Source: Eremophila alpestris peregrina (taxonomy: Eukaryota; Chordata; Aves; Passeriformes; Alaudidae). From it: a stretch of DNA of 64,000 nucleotides. Shown piece after piece: positions 22,043 through 36,400 of this stretch. The translations under genes were made by a program, and so were the position numbers. The notes below the pieces were generated by a model that was given only the letters and a program-made list of their open reading frames with translations, did no database searches and was not told the DNA's origin. Numbering within the stretch: the stretch's first letter is position 1; each line of letters opens with the position of its first letter. Location: the NCBI GenBank assembly GCA_009792885.1, contig WMCF01000006.1, forward strand, positions 62,001 through 126,000, in the 5' to 3' direction.

Positions 22043-22675
22043 AGGGGAAAGGGATTGATTGAATGCTGCAAAGAACATCTTAAATCTTGCTGTGGTAACA
22101 TTCATAGGAATATACTTTGGGTATGGGCTGGTTGCACAAACAGGTAAGTGCAACTATGAATTTACATTTTTTGAACCCAGTAGCTCTCTACCTTCAGAAT
22201 CCTTTCAGCTGTGTTTGTGTCACTGCTCAACCAGATCTTTTCCCTTTCCCTCTCTTCACTCATCCTGACCAAACCCACTCAGGCATAATGCTGACTGAAA
22301 GATCTGTACCTGCAGAGCTCTTCCCTGGAGCAGCTGTAGTGCATGTAGTCATTGACTCCTGCATGTGTTCCTGCACCTCAGACTGTGTAGTGGGAGTTAC
22401 TTGGTACCTATCTGCTCTTCACATGTTGTAAGATGCTATTTCCCCTTGTTGATCAGAACATATGAAAGCAAAGAAAAAAATAAATAATCCCAAATATATT
22501 TTGAATTTGTTCTAGCTTTTTCTTGCTCAAAATCTCTAAATGCAGATACAAAATATCTAAATCTTACTGTGTTAAGGCTTAAACATTACTTAATATAATT
22601 CATTCAAATCAAGTGTAATTCTTTGTCCAGTAGAAGTATTGCAGCCCTAAGGCTTTGTACCTCACTGGTAGGCTG

Positions 22676-22825
22676 CCTCACAGAGTTCAAGAAGTGCTTT
22701 GACAATACTCCCAGGCACATGCTGTGACTTTTGGGGATGGTCCTGTGCAGGGCTGGGAGTTGGACTTGAGCCTGGTAGGACCCTCCCAACTCAGTTTATT
22801 CTGTGATTCTGCAATTCTCTGTATG
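22676..22825 (+). mobile_element. CR1 LINE 3' fragment
   Basis: GAGTTCAAGAAGTGCTTTGA, CAATACTCCCAGGCACATGC, GGGGATGGTCCTGTGCAGGG, TGGGAGTTGGACTTGAG and CCCAACTCAGTTTATTCTGT follow the CR1 3' UTR and terminus in + orientation. It is the same subfamily type as the antisense fragment at 11341-11465 (shared CTGCACAGG/CCTGTGCAGG block). Confidence 0.85.
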
Positions 22826-25800
22826 TGATCTGCATTCTAAACTTTTCCCAGTTTTAAGGCATACCGTAATGTTCTCCCCCTGGATTGCCTGCTGAGCAGT
22901 GAGGATGAGGCTCTTCTCAGCTCCCTGGGAGACATTAATACAGCCTCTCTTCTGTTTTCCTGAGAGTCTTCAGAAAGCTTACAGAACTAAAATACCTTTG
23001 AGGCTTTATCCTCAATTTAGCCAACAGGTTCAACAGTTATTAGGGAAACTCACAAGTGGGAATGTAGGCATAGAGCAAATCCACACTGGTGATGTTATTG
23101 AGTGCTTATGGATTAAAAATAGATTTTGTGTATACCTAGAAGTCCATTTATGGAAACAGTACAACATGAAATCAGGCCTCAGTGCTGCCTAAGCTCTCAT
23201 CTCACAGGAGTGTGGAATAAAGTAGCAGTGACTTCAATGGGAATAGATTATTGGGAGTTTTCAGAAATCCCCATCCAGTCATATTTTCATTTCTCAGAGA
23301 GCTATGAGCATTTCAGATACTAGAATTTAAACACATAAAGGAACAAAGTCAGAGTCATCGAAGGTAGGGAATTTCTCTTATTTTTCAAGAAAAGAAAATT
23401 AATGTCTCTTTAAAATGGTAATAGTCAAAAGAAATTAATGAGAGCAAGTCTCTGGAGAGATTCTGCTCCATTAAGAATGAATATGAGGTTGTTTATCTAA
23501 ACTTGCCAGTAAAGGTAGTTAATGTATAATTCCTATCTAAAAGTAAAGCATACGCATAATATTATAAATGACAGTTTGCATGGGAGAAGTAGCAGAGAGG
23601 AGAATCACATTTTGGATATTAGACTGAGATTTATATTGTGTTAGGAACACCAGGAGTCTATAAGGTTTGTTTAGAATTGTGCAATAGCCCTGAAACCAAA
23701 ATAATTGTAGCTAGAAACTGAGTGTTTTCTGACCATCCAAATACTGTTTCTGGTTCACACATACTGAATTTACAACTCAACTGAAACTTCATTACTCAGC
23801 ATGCCCCATTTCTTTCATTTCAAGAAAACACCCAGCCAGTTCTTACCCAGCCCTTTACATTATTTTCTTTTGACTAATGTTAAAAAAGCTATTTGCAACT
23901 TGGATGTTTGTCTCTACAAATAATTTGTAGTTTAAATGCTGTAGCTATTAACTAGTTTTCTTCTCAAAGTTAAGCTTGAAAAGCTGATCTACAGAAACAT
24001 TCAGTGGGGACTTTGAGTGTTGCTTTTTTTGTCTTACTGCTGTGAGGCATCTTTTGTTTTGTTAAATGAACTGCACAAAAAGAAAAAAAAGTATAAATAT
24101 ATAATAGTAATAAAAGAGCTAGTAAGTACAAATGCAGAAGTGAGGGGATGTATAAATGGCACAATACAGAAAAGCTAAGATGGGATTTTTTTCTTTAGCC
24201 CTCTTTGGGAATATGATGGAATCCAATTTAAAAGAAAAACAGTAATTCTGTGGAGATCTCAGAAGGATTTATTTACTCAATAAATTCACTTGCAAAAGTT
24301 CGTGTAGTATAAGGCTTGATTCACAATATTTCCAAAGGGTATTTGATTGCACCTTAATGTGAGACAAATGGTTTAATATATTTTGAGCAATGCTGAGACA
24401 CTTCTGGACTTGACCATGTGCCCTGGAAGATAATGACATTACTATCTTTGTTTCCAAAGTTCAGTGCTGGATCCTGAATGAAATTGAATAGAAACTGTCA
24501 TTAAATTAACTGGATGCTTATAGGGCTAGGAATGCAAATAGAATTAAAAAAACCAAAACAAAACAAACCCCCCACTGTGAACCAAAAGATGTTTTCCTTT
24601 GTTATCTAATATTACAGAATTTCTTATGCCTGTTGTTGTTTTAAGTTGCCCTTTGAGGAACTTGGCACAAGCACTATCTGTAGAGAGCTATCAGACTGAA
24701 TGACTGATTTGACCTGTTTCATCAGAGTTCCTTCTTGGCTCCTATTATTGTGCTTAGATTAAACAGAAAAGTAAAGGCAGATGTGTGTAATATGTTGGAG
24801 ATAATAGTTTGGACAAGCTGTGGCTGGTTTTCCCCTCCTCTGGTTATTGTCTGTTGACACACTGAAAAAAATCACCTGGAAGTGATCAGAACCAAAGGAT
24901 CTCAGCATCAGTCCTCTCTTGGACTGAATAGCTGTCCACTGGGGGAAAGGCTGGTTCAGAATGAAGGAACTGAAGAGAATAATAGCATTCCATATCTAAA
25001 TTTTAGTCTGCAAATTGAAAGCTTTCAACATGCATTAAAAATAAAGCCAAGGTACTCTCTTCTCTTCCTGCAGCTCTCCATCTTTTCATTTGACATCTTC
25101 ATGAGATTCACAATTGTTGGGTGGCTTTTTCCTCCTCCTTTCTGGCTTGATCTTAAAAATGTTGAAAGTTGTGGCTCAGATATAGCAACAAATTTAAATG
25201 TGTTTAATCCTGGGAGTGGATTACTCAGTGTCCTTCATGTTTTGCAAGCCTGTGGTCTCTCCACCCTAAGCAATAGTCCACTTCCAGAGACTTGTTTTGC
25301 CTTATGCCTGGAGTTTCCTCATCTTGACTAACCTCTCCCATTCTTCGACTACTTCTGTCCTTCCTTTCCGTGTGCAGCTCATTCCACTTTGTATCCTTAG
25401 GTAGGGATAAGTACCACCTCACACTACCCACAGGTTGTCTTTCTCTTCTCACATCTTTTTTATTATGCTGTATTAAACTAATTTTTCTGGGGTATGAGGG
25501 TTTGCCCATTAACAAAGCTGCACCTGTCTTCCTGCTAGGCAATATTCCTAAGGTAATTTCCTGCTCCTCACACTTTCTGTGAAATACTTTGCTAAAATTC
25601 GCATACTTCATTTGTGCCAGTACTTCACCTTTGTCCTTTGTTTTGCTGACACGGCAGTTGAAAGGGTTGCCTCAGTCCAAGTCTCGGTATACAGGTCAAG
25701 TGAACTCCATTTTAAAAACAGTGTATTCTTTGCTACTGCTGGTACTACTTGGGGGCTGTAACAAAGCTGCTTAGCAGCCTTCCTACCATTCTGGCCATGA

Positions 25801-28800
25801 TTTGTATGTGCCAAATTTTTGTCTCTTTGCTCCCAGATGATCTCTTCCCTCCATGTTGGATGTTTCCCTGCCTTTGAAATTAACACCATGGTGTATTTAT
25901 AGAAAATAATCATGTGTACAGATAAACTAACCCTTGCTAATAGGAAGATGTTCTTAATAGTTTTGTTTCCTAGTCCCTTCGGGAATGCAGAACTAGCATG
26001 CTGGTCTCCAGTTCTAGCACAAAGGCTACACTGCTGTTTAAGCAGTGGCCAGTGTATAAAGAGTGGTTGAAGACTTACAGAGATGGCAGATGAATTAGGT
26101 TTTGGATACTAAGCTATAAAAATGCTTTCCTGAATGACAATTTCCTGAAGAAAATAGGTAGTTATATGAGCAATGAACCAATAAAGATTTGTTTCATTAG
26201 CGTTTTCTGCCTTTATGATGAGAGCCAGTGTGGATTCCCTGGTACCTGGTAAGGGTCCTCTGTGCAGCCTTTTCCTGAGCCAGTGTCATTAGCAGAATCC
26301 CTTTTTCTAGCTGGTCTCCGTTTTTCTGTTAACTTGCAGAAATACTGTACCTTGCAGCCTCTTTTCCTACCTTACATTGGTTCCAATTGTCTTGAAGATT
26401 AAAAATCCAGTCGTGGGTATTGACAAGGAGGCATGGTGACTTAGTGTGCTTCCATGGGGTAACTAGCTCTAAAATTCTGCCTTTAAATATGTGCCTTGTA
26501 CAGGATCCCTTGGGCTATTGAATGCTATTGTGCATGCTTCAATAAAATGTAATTATTACATTAGAGCTCACCAAGTGACTGTGTCACATACTTGAAAATA
26601 GTAAGATAGTTTGACAAAAAATATATATGACCAAAGAGTTTTTGTGGAAACAGTTTGAAGGCTGGTTTTCTACCTGGGCTAGCTCTATCTGTTTATCACA
26701 GTTCTCTGTGGAGAGTGGAGATAATGTTGATACTCTTGAAATCCCAGGCATACACAACCCATTGAGGTGGTTGAGTGTTAGAGCTCTAAAGCTTTGCGCC
26801 TCTGGGATTTTCTGTTGGCTTAAGTGGAAGAAAGTGAGCAAGAGCTTTTGAGGCTCATGATTTACTGGGTGTTAAATACTTGAAAGAACTCTCCATCAGA
26901 GTGAATCTCAACTTTCAGCGCTAATTTTTTGAACCTCTTATTTTCAAGAGTCTTACTTTTTGGCCCTGAATCAATATAACACTTGAGCACATGCTTCCAC
27001 CCCATTGACTTCAGTAGCATTAAGCTTCTTTATGTCTATGTGTTACATCATAAACAAAGGGCTGATGGCAGAAGTTATATGAACCAGTGGCCTAAAGGTG
27101 AAAATGCCCTTCTGAGATGCATTGTCAAATCCTCATACTTCAGAGATCACAGCGCTGCTATGTGCCAGCAGCTAGAACTAGAGGGGCTCTCAGCAAAGTT
27201 TGCATGTTACTGCAGGGTGAAATGTGACCAATACATGCATATTTTCAGAATTTTCTAACATATTTGATATTATTAGTTGTTTTTTTTTCTGTTGAGAGCA
27301 TAATGTGTTTTACGAATGAATGAGGTTAACATAAACAGTATAATGAAAGAAACTTGAATACTTATTTAGGGTGGAAAGACTGAAGAATATTTCTCTTACA
27401 CTGAAATCTCTTTCAACGCTGTCTGTGTATTACTGCTATTTCCACTGTGGTTGCTGATCACCATTGGGGGTTGAATTGAAAGACTGATCTCATCATCTCT
27501 CTTATTTCTAAACAAAGGCTATGTTTTTTTGAGTCTTGGAGACCTTTTTCTTGTTTCACGCCACTGTAGCTTGAATGATTTCAGCAGAAGTAGGGTACTA
27601 CAAAGGAGAGGCCTGATGCATTACAGCTGTAATGCTGACAGTGGCCTTTCAAATAATGCCATTGTGGTGGGCTCATATGATTGTTATAAATGCAGGGGGT
27701 TTTTATCCCAGGGTAGTTATTCTTCAAGAAGAGTTCTTGCAGAACTGGTAAGCAAGTTACAGACCAGAAAAAACCACTAGATTGATTCTGGCATTCTTCA
27801 TTAAACAGAGTGCAGTATTTCACCAAAAGGTTACTTCATTGCAATGACATATTTCTGAATAGAGTTAGAGGAAATTTTTGTTTCATTACTTAAAAATCCT
27901 TTTCTAAAACATTTAAACTTGCTAGAATCCATTGTTAAGTTATTCCACTGGCTTGGAGTTAATTTAATATCATTTTCAGTCTGAATTTTTCTAGGGTTGT
28001 CTGTACTATAGCAGATTGCTGTGCCTCAAATATAAATATTTGTGATAATGGTAATGAGAATAGAAGATGTGTACTGGCTAAGAAAATTTTCAGTCTGTGA
28101 ATTTGCTCTAGTGTGAGAGACTATTCCCAGCATTTTAAAACAATAAAACAACTTTCTTTATGTCAATTTTATACAGCTTTGTCACTTAAGATACTGACTG
28201 GAATTCAGATTTTTCAAGATAACTTTACACTTTATTACTAAACTTCAAAATAAGATGTGACATGAAGTTAAATAGCCCTGCCATACTTATGTGAGGTATG
28301 TGTCAGGATGATTTCCAGACTCAGAGCAGCTTATGATCTACCAGTGAAAATCATGGTTGTAACATAGCTGCTTTGCCAAAAATACATACCTTGCTTTATA
28401 TCCTGGATCCTCCATGAAGGTTTTTGTTTTGAGAAGAATTTTTTTCCCCCACGATGTTGGGTCTGTTCCTTTCCATATGGTAGCACTCTGGAATTAGCTA
28501 TTTTCCAGCTGATAAAAGGAGACCTCTGCCTCCTGTCTTCTACCTGTTATAGGCATGTTGTGTTCCCTCTGACATCTCTGCCCTCCTTACTGCTGAAGAA
28601 ACTCTCACATAAAACTTTGAGAGTGTGGACCCTTATGATTCGTGCTTATCAGTCCCCAGAAAGCTGGATTGCTGTGAGACAGTAACACATACACATTACT
28701 TAAGCCATGGGGTCTGGAGGACATGGTTTAATGTGTGAAGCTTTTTTTTTTTTTTTTTCCTATCATGAAGAGAGATGTTTAAGTTTTGTTTGGAAATACT

Positions 28801-31800
28801 GAATGCAACCACTGTCTCCAGTGTGGTCATCCTTCAGATTTGGTGTAGCTTCATGATAAATCATTACCCCCACACATAACCAGTCTGAACTGTTACCTCT
28901 TGCTTAACAGAGGCAAGGGAATGTGGTTTAGGATGTCATGAAGAAAGGACATTGTGAAGTTAACTGGAAATTGTATCAATCTATCGTTGTAATGAAGCAT
29001 TCATAGACCAAGATATTATTCCAGAAAGTTTGAGAGTCTTGCAGAGTCAGGAAAGAGTGACTATCAAGAAGTTTTTCAGAAAAAAAAAAAACTAAAAAAA
29101 GAGTAGACTGTAGAAGTGGCAGGCTTTCTGGTTGGAGAATATTTCTAGCATTACCTAACATGCCAATAAGACAGTGAAACTTTGGCAGAGATCTCTCTGT
29201 ATATAATGTTTAATATTGTGCTAAAAATGCTAACATGTGTTGTCAGTTAGTGATTACAGGAGAAGTGCTGATGAAATAGTTTGCCAGAGCGGATGAAAAT
29301 AGAAAGTGATATCATCTTGTTTACAGGGAGATGCAGTAGAACACAGACTTGCAGTGGGTTCAGAGTCACACACTTGCACAGATGTTCCCTGAGGCTGCCT
29401 TACAGATATATTTTTTCCCTCACTGAAGAATGTCCCACTGAAATGGGACAGAGTTGGTGACACCTTTTGATTCATCTCATGTAATGATTTAAGCAGTGTG
29501 TTCTTGAAGCTGTTCATCTGGGTTCTGTCTGCAGGCAGTGAACAGTGATAGGCTCATCCTAAGAAGTCTTTACCAGACCTCAGACTGATGTTAAGGCAAG
29601 GTGATACTAATTCCCTCCTTTCCTTCTTTTTTTTTTTTTCCCAACCTTCTGACTGTCCTGTGGCACTGGTTTTGCACAACAGTAGTCTGCATCCCACTAT
29701 TAGCATTTCAAAGCACACTAGCTGTTTCTGAATTTTCATTCAATTAAAAACTTTGGTTAGGGCATTTCTTTGATCTATGACCTGTCTTCTTCCTTCTTTT
29801 CCTTATTGTATTTGCCCTAGTCCCCATGGAAAATGTATTCATTTACATTATTTTTTCAACTTCCTTTCTTTCTCTTTGTAAATGAATAGGCATGGCCATG
29901 TGTTGCTCTGAAGAGCTTGTAGATGAAAGATGTTGCACTACTGGGACCAAAAATGGCTGGAAAAGCTGAAAGCTATGATAAACTGCCAACTGCTGTGTTT
30001 GGGTCTTGTTGCTAGAGAGAAGTTAATACTTTTAATATATGGTAAAAAAAATTGTGAAAAGACGCAGAGTAAAGGATAAATGAAAAACCAGTGGGAATGT
30101 AGGATGTTTACTGAGAGTCTGTCCCTCATAATTTTAACATCTTAAATTAAATTTGACTTTCCATGTAATTTAGCAGAAGTAACTCTGGTGATTTAACTCT
30201 TGCATAGCACAGGCTGGAGAAATTCATGCAGCAAAGGTGGGTTAATGTGAGTGGCAGCAGAAGTTGCAGAGTGGAATGAAGGACTCCAGTGAGTATGGTC
30301 ATGACTGACCTTGCTGCCTGCATTTCTCTTTCCTTCACATCCTCAGGAGAGTCACATTATAACCAGAATGGATGCAGGGTAGTTGCATAAAAGTAATTCT
30401 TAATGGTTTTTCCCCCTCCAAGGAATGTACTTTACTCCTACTCTGTAGTACATATGTATTCCTTTCTAAGCAAACCAATGATAACAGCAAGTAGCAACAT
30501 TCAGCAAAAGGTCCTGAAGGTCAGGAAGCAGTGAGCTGTGGAGGGAAGAACAGCCTGGGCCATAGCTGGGCTTGGTGAGAGAAGAGCAGGATCAGAGCAG
30601 GAGGAGAGGGGAGCTCTTTTCCAGGCACTTCCATGGGAGATGGGTGTTAGACCTGACTGTCAGTATCTTGAGGTGCCAGCTGCAGTCAGTGTCAGGGCTG
30701 GGTGGAGCTCTGCTGGACAGAGGATGTGCTTCTGCACCCCATTTGCCACAGTGTGATGCTTGTCTGTTGGGAAATTCACTGAATTTAAAATATTCAAAGT
30801 TCACTAAATGGCTGTGGTGGCAACATTTTCCTGTGAGTAACAGCTGTGCCTTTTGACATCATTCAGTAACACTGCAGTGATTCAATTCTCTGCTTGCTTT
30901 CTGCATAAAGGAGATTGTTGTGCCTTGGGGATGAATGTGGACATTTCTCTTTCTTACCCTTATTGATTTCCTGTTATAACTTGTAGCATAATAGTGGTAA
31001 TAGCTTGAATCCACTGTTTTTCTCAGCAATAAATGATGTGATAAACTACTGGTCCTTTTGACTCTTAATTTGCTCTGGCAGCCACATTAAGGCTTTTTAT
31101 ATAGCACAGTGTTAGTTTTATTACTTTATTCAATTAGAACAGCAGACAACCTGAATGAAGTATGGAGATACAAATGTAGTTCACATCTGGTACCCAGAAA
31201 ATCCTGTGTCCAGAACTGGATATTTATTATTACACACAAAATGTCAGCTTTAGGTCTGTGCTTGCACATTCCAGCTCTTCTGACTTCGGAGGAAACCCAG
31301 ACATGGAATTAGACAAGGTGGGAAGCTTCAGATGGCTTATCCCACCTGGCAGGCTCTTTGACTCTAGGGATTGCATTTGCATACACCCAGTGCAGTGTTG
31401 GACTACCTGGATTATGTTTTGTCATCAACATGCATATAGAGCTCTGGATAGCTGGGGAAGCTTTCCCAAGGAACTGGGCAAATGCCTTGGTAGTTATTTC
31501 ACCTTAATCTTTATGGTGCTGCATCTGTACTGTTAGAGGTATCCGGATCTACATAGTTTGAAAGACAATGCAGTGGTTTCTATGAATTGCCATTGCAGCA
31601 GACCATGGCATAGTCATATCTATGTCGACAGTCTCTGAGATAAGATCAGTCTGGAAGATGCTGCTTATGTAGTACCTCTTCTCCATAGGTTTGTGGTGTG
31701 TATCCATGTAAACTTAGAATTGTGACTTTGAAGCTAGTACTGTGCAACAACTGAGAAGTGGCTATGTCATCTACATCTCACACTCAAAGCTGTACAGCTT

Positions 31801-32059
31801 TAACATGGTATTTTAATATACTGATGATTTTTTTAATGTCATGTTGCTGTACTAGAAGCTGTAACAGCTACTTCTTTGTACAGGTTCCTAAAGAAAATGG
31901 ATTTTTAATAAATACTTTTCTTTGGGGTTTGTTAAATGAGATTAACTGATTATATGTAGAATATGATTTGTTGGATCTTTGCACATGCATTATCAGGGTT
32001 CATTGAGTGACCTTTAAACTAGATTTAGAGAGGGAAAGCATTAAAACCAGGGTCACAAG
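22826..32059. other. Long intronic stretch without recognised genes or repeats
   Basis: About 9 kb of AT-rich unique sequence. ORFs at 24882-25331 (149 codons) and 25225-25611 (minus, 128 codons) overlap each other on opposite strands and show no motifs, so both are read as chance. Homopolymers include T17 at 28742-28758 and T13 at 29627-29639. Old, unrecognisable repeats may be present. Confidence 0.5.
28742..28758 (+). repeat. Poly(T) tract (T17)
   Basis: A homopolymer of 17 T bases, likely length-polymorphic. Confidence 0.9.
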
Positions 32060-33462
32060 ATAAGCTTGGGTATATCACACTGGTGTTTGAGAGATGGTGT
32101 GCTGGCAAGGTCTTTCTGTCTGCCATCTCAGTAGAAGTTGGGGATGGAGATCCAATCAACAGCAAAGAAGTAAGGGTTGATGATGTGCCTGAGAATGGAC
32201 ACATTGGAATCAGGACATTTCCCCCAAAAATGCAGTGGGATCAGTAGCCCATGAAGTGCATCTACACCAATGCACACACCATGGCCTAGCAGGAAAACTA
32301 TGGCATTGCCATCACAGAAATGAGAGATGATTCACACAACTGGTGTGCTGCAATGAACAGCTACAAGTTCTTGAGAAGGGATAGGCAAGGAGTGAGAGGT
32401 TTGAGAGCCCTCTATGCTGGGGGGTGTCTCGACTGTCTGGAGCTTAATGACAGTGACCATAGGGTTGAGCATTTATGAGTAAGAACCAGGGGAAAGGCCA
32501 ACAGGGCAGCTGTCCTGGGGCAGTCTGTTACAGACCACCCAGCCAGGATGAAGAGGCACATTAAATACTCTATTAGAAGTTGGGAGAAATTTCACAGTCA
32601 TTGGCACTTGTTCTTGTGGGGAATTTCAACTCACCAGATATCTGCTGGAAGTGCAACACAGCAGACAGGAAACAGTCCAGGATGTTCCTGGAGTCTGTGG
32701 AAAAGATTTTCCCAACACAGCTGGTGAGGGAGCCAGCTTGGGAAGGTGTCCCCCTGGACCGGCTGTTTGTGAGCAGAGAAGGTCTGGTGGGTGGTGTGGT
32801 GGTTGGAGGCTGTCCTGGGCACAGCAGTCATGCAGTGACATTTTTTGGTTCCATGAGGACTTGGACTTCAGAGGGCAGACATTGATCCATTTTAGAAGCC
32901 CAGCCGACAGAATCCTTGGGAGTGAGTCATAAAGGGCAGAGGAGCTCAGGAAGTCTGGATGTGCTTTGAGAAGGAAATCTTAAAGATGCAGGAGCAGGCT
33001 GTCCCCATATGTCGAAAAATGAGCCAATGGGGAACAGAGATTATTGGATGGCTGAACGGACAGATCTGGATGGGACTTGGGAAGGGGAGTTAGTGGCCTT
33101 TGGAGAAGAGGAAGGCAACTCAGGAAAACTACAAAAGAGTACCACGAGGTTATGCAGGGAGAAAATGAAAAGAGACAATGCCCAACTAGAACTTAGACAG
33201 GCTAGTGCCATAAAAGACAACAAAAAATATATTTCCAAATACATTAGCAGCAGAAGAAATGGTCAAGGAGAATATTATTTACTGGAAATGGGGGGAAGTA
33301 CAAGCTCTCCAGTGAAGTGGTGGAGTCCCCACCCTAGGAGATACTTGAAATACATTGTGTTTAGGGACTTGGTTTATAGTGGCAAACTTGGAGTGCTGGG
33401 TTAGTGGTTGAACTTGATGATCTTAAAGCTTTTTTCAAATTTAAATGATTCTATAATTCTAT
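32060..33462 (+). mobile_element. CR1 LINE with 5' endonuclease part, RT domain deleted
   Basis: Unlike the other copies, this one retains the 5' half of CR1 ORF2. From about 32090 (GTGTGCTGGCAAGGTC), the sequence follows the region encoding the APE-type endonuclease. At 32580-32885 an open frame reads LVLVGNFNSPDICWK, NTADRKQSRMFLESVEK, LFVSREGLVGGVVVGG and GHSSHAV. In active CR1-like endonucleases the corresponding motifs are GDFN and SDH; here they are GNFN and SSH, so catalytic acidic residues are gone. The EN-RT linker follows (REKMKRDNAQLELRQAS, KDNKKYISKYI, around 33150-33260). At about 33300 the sequence jumps straight to the 3' UTR (GTGGTGGAGTCCCCACCC) and ends at CTATAATTCT near 33460. 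The reverse-transcriptase domain is missing, and the copy is non-functional. Confidence 0.88.
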
Positions 33463-36400
33463 TTCATGTTTAAGACGTATAAACATTAGCTAATTAGTTG
33501 TCAACAAACTGCTTGCAAGTTGGTGATGGTAGAACAAGAACTGAGGTCACATGCCTTCCCCAGGGCCATAAAGACATTCAGTACCTAATACCAAAGTAGT
33601 TTCTGGCTTTCTTGGTGTAGCTTTTTGCACGCATAGAGGCTATTTTCAGTTGTGCAAAGACTGCAATAACACAAGGTCGAGCCAAGGAATATAAAATCAG
33701 AGGAAAGCTGGAGACATTTTCTCTACTACACTCTTCCAGCTTTCAGTAATCAGTAGCACTACGGAGGCTTGCTGAGCCATAGTTTGCATCTAAACTATCA
33801 TATTCTACAGTTTATGATGAATCCATCCTCTACAAATGTGTAATATTTTTTAAACTCATGTAAACCTTATCCATTTCCTGTTACAGTGAGTTCTACAAGG
33901 TAATTATATGCTGTATGGAAGCTATTTGATTTTGCTGCCTGTAAATGTTCTGCTTGTATTCCACAATATCCATTTTCCTCACTGTGATGCGACTTTCATC
34001 CTGTCCCTGTTCAGAGGGTAAGTGGTTTTGGAAAGTGTGGCTCAGAGTACCTGGCTGAGCATGGGCACGTGGTGACCATCCTCTGGCCTCTTCTCCTGTG
34101 CCAAATTTCGCGTAACTGGAGTGATTGGCCTCTTTACATGACATTCCTTGGCTATAGGAAAGCAAAGGAATATCCTTTTCATTTTAAGTTCAGCCCAGCC
34201 ATTTCTTGGCTTGCTTTCTTTTGGCATGAAAAGGTGTCAGTGGCACTTTTGCTGACTTCCTGGAAAGAGACTGAAGTGAAGTTATATTCAGTGAAGTGTC
34301 TGACCTTCCCAAAACCCTCTGTGTTGCTAACATGCTGTCCCATTTTCAACCTAGGAATCGAAAAGCATTTAATTCTTAAAACCACCAGCCAATTATTTCA
34401 GTTAGTTTTAGTTAAACCTCCTAGACACACTTACTCCTAATTAAAAGAGAGAAACTTAAAGTCACATGTATTTTTCAATACACAACCAATTGTATTTTAA
34501 ATGGTGGATAGCAATAATATATAAGGTGAGAATATCCATTGAGATCTGAGTGATTTCCATTGTTTCTTTTTAATACCAAGTTGGTGGGGAGGGCTGTTTG
34601 TTTGGTATTGTGTTTGAATGCTGGACTGGTTTCTTAGCTTCCACAAGAGAAGGGAGCAGGGAGGAGGCTGCACACTGTGACTGTGGTGCTTTTTGCAAAG
34701 CTGGTGCAGATCTTTGTGCAGTAATGGGTCCCTCTGGCAGGAGAGGGATGCTACAAGTGTAGCAGCATCAGCTTTGCAGTACAACATCCCCCAGGTCTGC
34801 CAGCATTGCTCAGAAATGCTCAAAAGCCCTAAAAGCAAATTTTCAAGGTCTTTCCGTGCTGCTCACTTTTTAGATGGAGTTCCCTTTTGTCTCAGGATGA
34901 CACTTTTCCTGATACTGGAGACCTTCCTGCGTGTCTTCCCACATCAGCCATCTGCTATAGCATTCCATGCATCTCAGCCCATGTTCATCATGATAGAGGA
35001 TTTCCCTTTCCCTCCTCTTTGCAGAAATAGGAGGGGAGGTGGCAGGTGCTTTATCTCTTTCCTGTGCTGGGCAGCTAGCCAACAGCTTGTGGAGAATGTG
35101 TCACCTTTTGCAAAGATCTAAAGTGGAGGGAAAAATGTTATCAAGAGACCTTTCAAGTGCTTTTGGACCACCACTGGACTAACAGGCAAGGATCTCAAAT
35201 TCTGTAGGAATAAAATGCTTGCTGAAAGCTCATGAAACCTGTAATAGAAAATAAGAAAAAAACTGTTATAATGGGAACAAGCTCTCAAAAGCTGCATACC
35301 TGTAGTATTTTATATGTGATAGGTCAAAATGCTAACAGAAGGTTTAACACCTTCTAATAAATCCTGTGGCTTTTTACAGTAATTCCTCTTGAACTCCTAA
35401 CATTTCTTTGGGTCCTGGATGTAGAATACCTGTTCCCTAGGACTGCTATGCTACAGCCTGGCTTGCTTTGTAGTGTTTCTTTTAATGGTGCAGTGAGTAT
35501 CCATGATGCTATCTCCTGGCATCTCCCCCAGTTACCTTTTCCCCATGTCAGAGTCTAAATCCTGCCTTAAGTCGATGATTCTCAAATAATTGATGATCTT
35601 GTAGGATAGAGCTTGGCCTAGGGAGATACTGCTTTTTCAAGTTCAGCTGGGCAGAGCAGCTCAGGTGTTGGGGAGGAATGGCTCCACACCCACCAGAAAT
35701 GCCCTCAAAGGCCCAGGAATGTTGTCTGTGTTTGTTCAACTCCCTGTGCTCAAGACACACCAGACAGGACCAGCCTGGCAGAAGCCAAGAAGATAAACAA
35801 AACAGCTAACTCCTGCTTTACCTTAGGAACCCAAGATGCTTCAGCAGCTTCTGTTTCCTCACTGAGGACTCAGGAATTAATTAAGGACCCTTGAGTTCAG
35901 ACCTCCTGCACCACATGGGTAACATTGTAGCCATGGTGATGCTGGAGATCATGAGAGCAGGGTCTTTATCAGGTATCTGGAACTGCCAGGTACTGGTCAC
36001 CTGTGGTGGCAGCATGGGGAGTCAGGTGGAGTTAGGATTGTCCAAGATCCCCAGTTTTGGGGTTGTGACTCTGCACTGGGAGCTGGAGTCAATTGATGAA
36101 ATACTTGTCTTCCTTCTGACCCCCAAATTAGAGCTGGGCAGCTCAGTGTGAGGAGAGTGGCACTGTTCCTCTGCTCTCCAGCGTCTCAGGAATAGCAAAG
36201 TTGTGTTGTAGTCATACGCTGTGAAGTGAACCCTCTTGTTTTACTTTTTTGGCATGGAGCATTGATAGGGTGTTTATACAGGTATGGTGCTGAATAATCT
36301 CTGGTTCCTGCTAGTGGAAATAAAGCAGGCCAGCATTGTTCTAGTTTTTGTGACCTAGCACTGACTAATTCTTGCTGCTGTTTCTCTCCTTGCAGTACAG

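Larger units (their letters stand above)
17869..22675. other. Intronic sequence with hairpins and a T15 tract, no gene
   Basis: AT-rich unique intron. Recognisable items are an 8-bp perfect inverted repeat at 18152-18170, a T15 tract at 20138-20152, a T-rich patch at 21748-21770 and a 9-bp perfect hairpin at 22021-22042. ORFs of 60-104 codons look random. Confidence 0.55.

Noticed and set aside
24882..25331. 149-codon ORF
   Set aside because: No recognisable domain; an opposite-strand ORF of similar length overlaps it; no splice or promoter context.
34693..35121. 142-codon ORF
   Set aside because: Overlaps other open frames on the opposite strand and lacks motifs or similarity to any family I recognise.
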